A stretch of 64,000 bases of DNA, from positions 496,001 to 560,000 of the forward strand of contig NZ_JONW01000006.1 in NCBI RefSeq assembly GCF_000712075.1. Reading direction: 5' to 3'. The stretch's first letter is position 1. Each line of letters starts with the position of its first letter. The position numbers and the translations under genes were made by a program. Positions 17,048 through 24,485 of the stretch are shown here, one piece after another. Source of the stretch: Caulobacter sp. UNC358MFTsu5.1 (GTDB taxonomy: Bacteria; Pseudomonadota; Alphaproteobacteria; Caulobacterales; Caulobacteraceae). The notes below the pieces were generated by a model, which worked only from the letters and a program-made list of their open reading frames with translations, was not told the DNA's origin and made no database searches.

Positions 17048-18544
17048 ATGGTTGAGACTCGGCGTGACGTCATGATCGGGGCGCTGGCCGGCGCGACGGC
17101 GGTGGGCTTCGGCGGCCTCGAGGCCCAGGCCCAAACCGTCAGCACCCGTTACAGCGCCACCAGTCCGCAAGGCAAGGCGATGCTGGTCAAGTACGCCAAG
17201 GCCGTCGACATCATGCGCAACCAGATCCCGGCGGGCGATCCCCGGCACTGGAACTTCCAGTGGTACACCCACTGGATCCCCGGCTCGGCCAACTGGAACC
17301 AGGCCGTGCAGACCAAGAACCAGATGCTGCAGCAGATCTATGGAAGCCAGCCCAGCTACAACCGCGACCTGGCCTCGGCCATGTGGGACAGCTGCCAGCC
17401 GCACAGCTACGACCCGAGCAATCCGACCCGGTTCCTGGGCACCTACTTCCTGCCGTGGCACCGCTGGTTCGTCTATTATTTCGAGCAGATCATCCGCAAC
17501 GTGCTGCAGGACGCCAGCTTCACCCTGCCGTACTGGGACTATCTGCAGGGCTCGGTCGCGGCCCTGTCGATCCCGCCGGAGTTCTACACCAACACGTCCA
17601 GCCCGCTGTACAAGCCCAACCGCAACACCTGGGTGAACCAGGGCCAGCGGATCGACCAGCAGAACCCCGGCGCGCTGAACCTCAACGCCTTCAAGTACGG
17701 CTACTACATCAGCAACGACGGCTCGACGGGCTTCTGCCCGACGCTGAACAACAACCCGCACGGCATGGTGCACGACCTGACCGGCAACAGCACCAACATG
17801 GGCTACGTGCCCACGGCGGCGGGCGACCCGGTGTTCTGGCTGCACCACTGCAACATCGACCGGCTGTGGGCCAGCTGGAACAACATGGGCTACGGCAATC
17901 CGGACTGGGGCACGCGCCTGTTCCCCTTCGCCAACGGCCAGGGCAAGCGCGTCGACGTGCTGCTCAACAACGCCAGCACCATCGGCAAGCTGGGCTACCA
18001 GTACGACACCTACCAGAAGGTGCCCGGCGCCAAGCGCCTGCGCGCGCCGCAGTTCCTCAAGACCGCGCCCCTGGCCGCCACCGCGGCGGTCGCCGGCGAG
18101 CACCACGGCGGGGTGACCCTGTCGGCGACCGGCCCGACCCTGCTGAAGCTGGCCAGCCCGCCGCGCGCCAGCAACAGCGGCGGCTCCAACCTGCTGGCGG
18201 CGGCCCCGCCGAGCAAGGGCGGCGGCGTCTTCCTGGCCCTGGCCGGGGTGATGGCGGACGAGGCCTTCGGCGGCACCTACAACGTCTATGTCGGCCTGCC
18301 CGAGGGGGCGACGCCGGGCGGGACCGACAGCCCCAACTATGTGGGCACGTTCGGCTCGTTCAACCTGGTCGGCCACGAGCACGGCCCGAACGCCGGCCCC
18401 AGCCTGGTGTTCGACATCACCGACAAGGCCGCCGACCTGACCGCCAAGGGCCAGCTGGGCCCGTCGCCCAGCGTGACCTTCGTGCCGCAGGGCGAGATCG
18501 GCAAGCCACCGACCGTGGCCTCGGTCTCGATCGTCACGGCCTAG
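17048..18544 (+). CDS. Tat-exported tyrosinase (type-3 copper oxidase)
   Basis: Copper monooxygenase/diphenol oxidase of 498 residues. A twin-Arg leader (ETRRDVMIGALAG) predicts folded export. CuA ligands are likely His75 (YTHW), His119 (CQPHSY) and His138 (FLPWHRW). CuB ligands are His238 and His242 (NPHGMVH) and His266 in DPVFWLHHCNIDRLW. The 19-residue spacing between the last two CuA histidines is wider than in classical tyrosinases. A linker and a C-terminal beta domain (about 390-498) follow, which may shield the copper site. GGAGG lies 7 nt before the ATG. It may produce melanin or tan aromatic substrates. Confidence 0.9.
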   Translation: MVETRRDVMIGALAGATAVGFGGLEAQAQTVSTRYSATSPQGKAMLVKYAKAVDIMRNQIPAGDPRHWNFQWYTHWIPGSANWNQAVQTKNQMLQQIYGSQPSYNRDLASAMWDSCQPHSYDPSNPTRFLGTYFLPWHRWFVYYFEQIIRNVLQDASFTLPYWDYLQGSVAALSIPPEFYTNTSSPLYKPNRNTWVNQGQRIDQQNPGALNLNAFKYGYYISNDGSTGFCPTLNNNPHGMVHDLTGNSTNMGYVPTAAGDPVFWLHHCNIDRLWASWNNMGYGNPDWGTRLFPFANGQGKRVDVLLNNASTIGKLGYQYDTYQKVPGAKRLRAPQFLKTAPLAATAAVAGEHHGGVTLSATGPTLLKLASPPRASNSGGSNLLAAAPPSKGGGVFLALAGVMADEAFGGTYNVYVGLPEGATPGGTDSPNYVGTFGSFNLVGHEHGPNAGPSLVFDITDKAADLTAKGQLGPSPSVTFVPQGEIGKPPTVASVSIVTA

Positions 18545-18569
18545 GCGCGGGGGAGGGCGAAGCGGAGGG

Positions 18570-20240
18570 CTAAGGCCGCACCCGCAGGATCGCCCACCCC
18601 CAACCGCGCAGCACCAGGTCGCGCCCGTCGATCTCGGCGGTCCCGAAGGCCGGCCCCTCGACGGCCAGGCCTTCGGGGAGCGGCCAGCGCACGACCTCGC
18701 GGCCGAAGTTCAGCGCCACCAGCAGGCCCGCCCCGCGGCGATAGGCGAAGACCCGGGGATGCTCGGGGTCGAGGTCGCGGTAGTCGCCTTCCTTCAGGTC
18801 GGTCGAGCCGCGCCGGAAGGCGATCAGGGCGCGGGTGTGGGCCAGCACCGAGTCCGGCCGCGCCGCCTCGTCTTCGGCGTTGATCGCCGCGGTGTTCGGA
18901 TTGACCGCCAGCCACGGCTTGCCCGTCGTGAAGCCGCCGTTCGGGCCGGATGTCCACTGCATCGGGGTGCGGCTGTTGTCGCGGCCCATGGCCCGGGCGT
19001 TGGCCAGGTATTCTTCCTCCGACACCCGATGCTTCACGTCGCGCCAGCGGCCGGCCACCTCCAGGTCGTCGAAGTCGTCCAGGGTGGCGAACGGGTAGTT
19101 GGTCATGCCCAGCTCCTCGCCCTGGTAGAGGAACGGCGTGCCGCGCTGGGTCAGGATCAGGGTGTTGAGGACCTTGGCCGAGCGCTCGACCCATTCGGGA
19201 TCGTCGTCGCCGAAGTGCGAGACCGAGCGCGGGTTGTCGTGGTTGGACAGGAACTGGGTGTTCCAGCCGAACGGCCCGGCGGCCTGGTCCAGCTCCGTAT
19301 AGAGCGCCTTCAGCCGGGGCAGGGTCCAGGACGTCTTGCGCCAGCCGTCGATGTCCATGCGGACGATGTCGAAATTGATCACCAGGTCCAGCTCGCGCCG
19401 GCGGCTGTCGATCAGGTCGCGCGCTTGGTCGGGCCGCACGCCGAACGCCTCGCCGACGGTCATGGTGTCGTAGTGGTCCAGGACTTCGCGGCGCATCTCG
19501 CGCAGATACTCGTGCAGCCTGGGGCCGGCGGCATAGACGAACTGCGGCGCGCGGCGCTCCTGCGGCGTCAGGTCCGGCAGGCCCGGCTGCTTGGAGATGA
19601 ACGGGATCACGTCCATCCGGAAGCCCGACACGCCCTTGTCGAGCCAGAAGCGCATCAGGTCGTAGACCTCTCCCCGGACCTTGGGATTCTCCCAGTTCAG
19701 GTCGGGCTGCTTGGCGGCGAAATAGTGCAGGTAGTACTGGCCGCTGGCCTCGTCGCCCTCACCTGGGTCGAATGTCCAGGCCGGGCCGCCGAAGAAGGCG
19801 CCGTAGTTGTTGGGCGGGCCGCCTTCCTTGCCGTCGCGCCAGATGTAGTAATCCCTGTACGGATTATCCCGCCCCTTGCGGCTCTCGACGAACCAGGCGT
19901 GCTCGTCGCTGCTGTGGTTGACCACCAGGTCGATGATCAGCCGGATGCCCCGCGCGGTCATCCCGGCCAGCATGGCGTCGAAATCGGCCATGGTCCCGAA
20001 CTGGGCCATCACCTTGCGGTAGTCGCGGATGTCGTAGCCGTTGTCGGCGTTGGGGCTGTCGAAGTGCGGCGACAGCCAGACCACGTCGACGCCCAGGGCC
20101 TGCAGATAGTCCAGCCGGGCCGTGATCCCCGGTAGGTCGCCCACTCCGTCGCCGTCCGTGTCGAGGAACGAGCGCGGATAGATCTGGTAGACGACCGCGT
20201 CCTTCCACCAGGGGCGCTGGGCGATGGGATCGGCGTTCAC
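18570..20240 (-). CDS. GH13 alpha-glucosidase / oligo-1,6-glucosidase
   Basis: Hydrolyses alpha-glucosides in the cytoplasm. No signal peptide is seen. The 556-residue protein starts WWKDAVVYQIYPRSF, as GH13 alpha-glucosidases do. The catalytic triad is Asp210 (GFRMDV), Glu264 (VGEAFG) and Asp335 (NHDNPR). The DLVVNHSSDEH and FLYQGEELGMTNYPF blocks are also present. The start is GTG 20240 with CGGAG upstream. It ends 25 nt from the convergent tyrosinase. There is no neighbouring maltose transporter, so the substrate source is not shown. Confidence 0.92.
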   Translation of the reverse strand: MNADPIAQRPWWKDAVVYQIYPRSFLDTDGDGVGDLPGITARLDYLQALGVDVVWLSPHFDSPNADNGYDIRDYRKVMAQFGTMADFDAMLAGMTARGIRLIIDLVVNHSSDEHAWFVESRKGRDNPYRDYYIWRDGKEGGPPNNYGAFFGGPAWTFDPGEGDEASGQYYLHYFAAKQPDLNWENPKVRGEVYDLMRFWLDKGVSGFRMDVIPFISKQPGLPDLTPQERRAPQFVYAAGPRLHEYLREMRREVLDHYDTMTVGEAFGVRPDQARDLIDSRRRELDLVINFDIVRMDIDGWRKTSWTLPRLKALYTELDQAAGPFGWNTQFLSNHDNPRSVSHFGDDDPEWVERSAKVLNTLILTQRGTPFLYQGEELGMTNYPFATLDDFDDLEVAGRWRDVKHRVSEEEYLANARAMGRDNSRTPMQWTSGPNGGFTTGKPWLAVNPNTAAINAEDEAARPDSVLAHTRALIAFRRGSTDLKEGDYRDLDPEHPRVFAYRRGAGLLVALNFGREVVRWPLPEGLAVEGPAFGTAEIDGRDLVLRGWGWAILRVRP

Positions 20241-20392
20241 GACAGGGCTCCGCTGGGACGACTGGGTCCGACGCTAGCCGGTCGGACCGTTCCTGGCGAC
20301 CGCCGCCGCCTTGCGTCCTTGTGGCTGTACGTTAAGGTGGTGATATCCACTAACAATAGCCAAGGTTGTCTTCACCCTGGAGGGAGGTCTCG

Positions 20393-20737
20393 ATGTCGTT
20401 CAAGACCGAGCTGGCGATGGCGCGCGAGGACGCCAAGCTGGTGCAGGCGCGCCGTGACGAGGAGCAGGCCCGCCAGGCCGAGGCCGCCCACGTCATGGCC
20501 ACCGATCCCGACCGCTACTGGGCGCGCTACTACCTGACCGACGAGCTGGTGATGCAGGCCATCCGCGGCGCGGGCGGGTTCAATATCAGCCTGCCGGCCT
20601 CGGCCTTCGGCTCGCAGACGGCCGCCCGCCTGGACGAGTTCCGCGACGCGGGGGCCGATGTCGAGGTGGTCGAGACCAAGGTCCCCGCCGTCGACGGCGG
20701 CGACGCGATCGTCGTCAAGCGCGTCACGATCCGCTGA
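20393..20737 (+). CDS. Conserved hypothetical protein, 114 aa, charged N-terminus
   Basis: The ATG at 20393 sits behind a near-perfect ribosome site (GGAGGGAGG). The N-terminal half is a likely charged helix (MAREDAKLVQARRDEEQAR). The C-terminal half contains DPDRYWARYYLTDELVMQAI and a beta-rich end. No family recognised. It is divergent from the GH13 gene. The 152-nt divergent gap (20241-20392) holds a 16-nt motif at 20354-20369 that recurs upstream of the 33010 gene. Confidence 0.7.
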   Translation: MSFKTELAMAREDAKLVQARRDEEQARQAEAAHVMATDPDRYWARYYLTDELVMQAIRGAGGFNISLPASAFGSQTAARLDEFRDAGADVEVVETKVPAVDGGDAIVVKRVTIR

Positions 20738-20787
20738 CGCGGCGTCGCCCGCGAGGCTTGGGTCGATGCTTCTATTTCAGGGGGTAA

Positions 20788-20877
<90 letters not shown>

Positions 20878-21015
20878 AGGGGGTCTTCCAGGCCCGCCCG
20901 GAGGCGTGCCTTGAGTGAGGGCGGGATACCTAGCGGCGTCGCCGGAAGAGTGCAAGAGCCTGTGACAAGCTTTTGTGTCGCGGGGGGCGGTTTCCGCGCG
21001 GAAGCCCAGCCGAAC

Positions 21016-21492
21016 CTAGGCTTTCGGATACAGAACCATCTGGGTGCAGCGGAAAAGCGCGATGGTCTTGCCGGTCTCCTCGGCGGTGACGACGGCGTCC
21101 CAGACCTGGGTGTTGCGGCCGCTGTGGACCAGGGTGGCCTCCACCGCCGCGCCGCCGCCCTCGCGCACCGTGCCCAGGAAGTTGGACTTCAGCTCGATGG
21201 TGGTGAAGCTGACGGCGCCCGGCGGCAGCGAGACCACGCAGCCGTAGCCGCAGGCGCTGTCGGCCAGGGCGATGACGCTGGCGGCGTGCAGGAAGCCGTT
21301 GGGAGCCATGTGGCGCTGGGTCACGGTCATGCGGCCGCGCACGCGGCCGGTCGTGGCCTCCAGCCATTCCAGCCCGAGCAGGTCGGGCAGGTGGCCCTGC
21401 TGGCCGGCCGTCAGGGCGGCGCTGCGGTCGCCCTCGCCGGCGGTGCGGGCGGCGTCGAGCGGCGACTGGGCGGCGGTCTTGTCTTCGGCCAT
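21016..21492 (-). CDS. PaaI-family hotdog thioesterase
   Basis: Acyl-CoA thioesterase of 158 residues with the hotdog signature HMAPNGFLHAASVIALADSACGYG (residues 61-84) and the following beta strands (SFTTIELKSNFLGTVREGG). It probably hydrolyses aromatic or short acyl-CoAs in the cytoplasm. The next gene upstream on the same strand ends 69 nt away, so an operon is possible. No phenylacetate genes are nearby, so the substrate is open. Confidence 0.85.
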   Translation of the reverse strand: MAEDKTAAQSPLDAARTAGEGDRSAALTAGQQGHLPDLLGLEWLEATTGRVRGRMTVTQRHMAPNGFLHAASVIALADSACGYGCVVSLPPGAVSFTTIELKSNFLGTVREGGGAAVEATLVHSGRNTQVWDAVVTAEETGKTIALFRCTQMVLYPKA

Positions 21493-21561
21493 GGCGGGCG
21501 TTCCTGGTTCTTCGCGTGCGAAGCATCTAGGCGTGCGGACCCGGACAAGGCAAGTGCGTTT

Positions 21562-22404
21562 TTAAATGGAACTGACGTCGACCGGCGGGAAGCGCTTGCC
21601 GTCCTCGCCCTGCGGCGGCAGGCGGAAGGCGCGGATTCCGACCTGCAGGGCCGGGGCGGCCAGCGGGCCGGGGGCGGCCGCGACGGCGGCGCGGCGGGCG
21701 ACGAAGGCCTCGGCGGGCACGGCGTCGCCGGCGTCGACGTTGCGGGCCTTCTGCTCGGCGACCGTGGTGCTCCAGGCGTCGATGACCTCGCCGGTCTGGC
21801 CGACCAGCAGGCGGGTCTCGGGCGGCAGGCCCAGAAGCTGACGGGCGGCGGCGTGCTGGCCGGCGGGGTCGGCGCCGGGGGCGGCGCTGTCGTCCAGGCC
21901 CTGGTCGGGCGGCAGGATGGCCGAGCCGGCGAACACGACGTCGCCGATCTGATAGGCGGTGGCGCCGGGCAGGCGGCCGGGCAGGGCGATGGCGGTGATC
22001 TCGATCCCACCCATCGGCAGGGCCTCGCCGTCCTGGGCCAGCTTGTCGAAGTCCCAGCCTTCCAGATCGACCCCGTCGTCGCCCAGCACGGGGACCAGGC
22101 GCTTGAGGCTGTCCAGCACCGGGGCGCCGATGCAGATCGAGGCGCCGGTCTCGTATTTCAGGTGGCCGGCCGCCGACAGGTGGTCGGTGTGCAGGCCGGT
22201 CTCGAGGATCCAGGTCGGGCCCAGGTCCTTGGCGCGGACGTCGGCGATGATCGCGTCGATGAAGCGGGTGTCGACGGCCTGGGTTCGCGGGTCGTAGTCG
22301 AGCACGGGGTCGACGAAGGCGCAGAGCAAGGTGGCCGGATCGGCGATCAGATAGGTCACCCGCCCGGTCGCGGGGTGATGGAAAGCGGTGATTTCCGGCT
22401 GCAT
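21562..22404 (-). CDS. Metallo-beta-lactamase-fold protein with lost metal ligands (probable pseudoenzyme)
   Basis: A 280-residue protein aligned by eye to persulfide dioxygenase/Blh-type MBL proteins: WILETxxHxDHLSAAxxL, the LPGxxPGxxxY block, GDxVFAGxAxLPPDxG and a final WSTTVAEQKARN. The usual HxHxDH reads GLHTDH (Gly70, His72, Asp74, His75). The second-metal His in PGH is Arg144, the bridging Asp of GDTLF is Ser161, and the late HDY is absent. Four of the usual ligands are missing, so zinc or iron catalysis is doubtful. It is an intact frame, so it is not called a pseudogene. Role unknown. Confidence 0.82.
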   Translation of the reverse strand: MQPEITAFHHPATGRVTYLIADPATLLCAFVDPVLDYDPRTQAVDTRFIDAIIADVRAKDLGPTWILETGLHTDHLSAAGHLKYETGASICIGAPVLDSLKRLVPVLGDDGVDLEGWDFDKLAQDGEALPMGGIEITAIALPGRLPGATAYQIGDVVFAGSAILPPDQGLDDSAAPGADPAGQHAAARQLLGLPPETRLLVGQTGEVIDAWSTTVAEQKARNVDAGDAVPAEAFVARRAAVAAAPGPLAAPALQVGIRAFRLPPQGEDGKRFPPVDVSSI

Positions 22405-22513
22405 AGATCGGTCCGATGACGCCCTGAGGCGCGCACCTTGACCGCAACCCCTTAAGTATCGGCGAACAAAACCGCCGGATCGCGCCCCGAGGCGATTCGT
22501 CTCAGGCGGGGAT

Positions 22514-23239
22514 CTAGGGACGGGCGGCCGCGTCGCAGCTCTTGTCGCCGCGCATCTCGGTCACCCAGACCGGCTCGACATAGCGCTCGCCGTCGCGGAA
22601 GCCGGGGGCGCAGCCCTCGGGCGTGTCGGAGCGGCTGCGTCCGCCGCCGCCGCGCATGTCCAGCGACAGGGCCAGGGACTGCGAGCTGCCGCCGCGCGGA
22701 CCCCAGCCGTAGCCGTAGGGGCCGCCGTACCCGCCGCCGTACCCGCCGCCGTATCCGCTGTAATAGCCGTAGCCGCCGTGCTTGCCGTAGTCGGTCTTGC
22801 CGACCGTGACGCCCAGGGTGCCGGTCTCGCCGATCGGGATCAGGCTGGAGACATAGCCGCTGCGATAGCCGCCGGTGCCGACGCTGACGCCGACCTCGCC
22901 GTGGACCTGACGCTTGCCGTCCTTGTCCAGCGGGTAGCCGTTGACGTCGAGTTCGGCGCGCGGGGTGTAGCCGAAGGCCGAGCCTTCGACGGGCGGCGCG
23001 TCGGCGACCCAGGCCGAGATCTGGTCCTGGGTGGTGACCGGCTTGGCGGCGCGTTCGGCCTCGGCGCGGGCCCGGGCGTCGGCCTTGGCCTGCTCCAGCT
23101 CGGCCTCGGTCGGCGGACGGGTGGCGCGCGAGGCGGCGGTGGTCACGACCTCGTCGTCGGCCGAACGGGCGAACGCGGCTGCGGGCAGGGCCAGCGGCAG
23201 GGCGAGCAGGGCGGCGAGGACGATGCGGGACGCGAACAT
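22514..23239 (-). CDS. Exported Gly/Tyr-rich protein of unknown function
   Basis: A 241-residue protein from ATG 23239, with GGAGG 9 nt upstream, rather than the upstream in-frame start at 23263. The signal peptide runs from MFASRIV to about AAAFA. A charged Ala/Glu helix follows (EAELEQAKADARARAEAERAAK). There is a central beta-rich region (GEVGVSVGTGGYRSGYVSSLIPIGETGTLGVTVG, given in two overlapping blocks of motifs) and a GYGGGYGGG low-complexity tract, and the C-terminus has two cysteines. It may be an outer-membrane or surface-associated protein. No family assigned. Confidence 0.72.
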   Translation of the reverse strand: MFASRIVLAALLALPLALPAAAFARSADDEVVTTAASRATRPPTEAELEQAKADARARAEAERAAKPVTTQDQISAWVADAPPVEGSAFGYTPRAELDVNGYPLDKDGKRQVHGEVGVSVGTGGYRSGYVSSLIPIGETGTLGVTVGKTDYGKHGGYGYYSGYGGGYGGGYGGPYGYGWGPRGGSSQSLALSLDMRGGGGRSRSDTPEGCAPGFRDGERYVEPVWVTEMRGDKSCDAAARP

Positions 23240-23333
23240 GGACGAAACCTCCGACCCCGCCACAGTGGGCGCGATCTGTAACCGAATTAGGGCCTGAATG
23301 TATCAGGCGCGCAAGCCGTACCTGGCGACGCGC

Positions 23334-24389
23334 TCAGAGCGCTTCAAGGGCCGCTTCCAGCGCCGCCATGTCCGGCGGAAGGGGGGTCTCGAACCGCAGG
23401 GTTTCTCCCGTGATCGGATGGACGAAGCCCAGCACGGCCGCGTGCAGGGCCTGGCGGGCGAAGCCGAGCTCGACGATCGCCGCCTTGACCGGGGCGGCGG
23501 GGGCGCCGGCGCCGTAGACCGGGTCGCCCAGGCAGGGCGAACCCTTGCTGGCCATGTGGACGCGGATCTGGTGGGTGCGGCCGGTCTCCAGCCGGCAGGC
23601 GACGCGCGCGGCCACCGGCTTGTCCGGCGCGCCGAAGGTCTTCTCGACGCGATAGTGGGTGATCGCCTCGCGGCCGCCGGTCTTCAGCACCGCCATCTTC
23701 TTGCGGTCGTGCGGCGAGCGGCCCAGGCGCGTTTCGATCGTGCCGACGGCCGGATGCGGCGCGCCCCGGGTCAGGGCCACGTACATGCGGTCGATGTCGT
23801 GGGTCGCGAACAGGGCCGACAGCCCCTGGTGGGCGGCGTCGGTCTTGGCCGCCACCATCACGCCCGAGGTCTCCTTGTCCAGGCGATGGACGATGCCGGG
23901 CCGGGCCACGCCGCCGATCCCCGACAGGCTGGCGCCGCAGTGGAACAGCAGGGCGTTGACCAGGGTGCCGGTCTCGCAGCCCGGCGCCGGGTGGGCGGCC
24001 ATGCCCGGCGGCTTGTCGATGACGATCAGGTGGGCGTCCTCGTAGAGCACGGCCAGCGGGATGTCCTCCGGCTCGGGCTCGGCCGCGACCGGCGGCGGGA
24101 CCAGCACCAGATAGGTCCCGGCAGGGGCCTTGGCCTTGCCGTCGGTCATCGGGCGGGGCGCCCGGCCTTCGACGACCAGCGACACCTGGCCGGCGGCGAT
24201 CAGGGCCTGCAGGCGGGCCCGCGACAGGTCCGGCGCGGCGCCGGCCAGGGCCTTGTCCAGGCGCTGACCGGCCAGGTCGGCGCCCAGCGCGATCCGCACG
24301 ACCTCGCCCCCGGCGCCCGTTTCGGAGGCGTCCAGCTCGTCGATCTCGTCCTCGACGAGCGCTTCGGTCGGGTCGGTCGGCGGGATCAA
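23334..24389 (-). CDS. rluD: Ribosomal large-subunit pseudouridine synthase, RluD type
   Basis: Modifies uridines of 23S rRNA. The S4 RNA-binding domain lies at about 30-110 (GQRLDKALAGAAPDLSRARLQALI). The catalytic domain has the HRLDKETSG motif with the catalytic Asp, then RLETGRTHQIRVHMA and GDPVYG. The frame opens with TTG 24389, which has only a weak GAAG upstream, so the true start could lie slightly downstream. Residues 1-27 are acidic and variable. It is divergent from the TonB receptor at 24486. Confidence 0.9.
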   Translation of the reverse strand: MIPPTDPTEALVEDEIDELDASETGAGGEVVRIALGADLAGQRLDKALAGAAPDLSRARLQALIAAGQVSLVVEGRAPRPMTDGKAKAPAGTYLVLVPPPVAAEPEPEDIPLAVLYEDAHLIVIDKPPGMAAHPAPGCETGTLVNALLFHCGASLSGIGGVARPGIVHRLDKETSGVMVAAKTDAAHQGLSALFATHDIDRMYVALTRGAPHPAVGTIETRLGRSPHDRKKMAVLKTGGREAITHYRVEKTFGAPDKPVAARVACRLETGRTHQIRVHMASKGSPCLGDPVYGAGAPAAPVKAAIVELGFARQALHAAVLGFVHPITGETLRFETPLPPDMAALEAALEAL

Positions 24390-24485
24390 GGCGTCTTCAC
24401 GGCTCCGTCACGGCTATGTCGTAGGGCGGACATCGCCCGCGCCTAACGGCTCAGGTTCAAGCCTTGCGTTCGAAGGGGATAGTCG

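Noticed and set aside
22514..23239. Gly-rich tract considered as a collagen-like or RTX repeat
   Set aside because: No GxY triplet periodicity and no nonapeptide calcium repeats. It is only a short GYGGG run.
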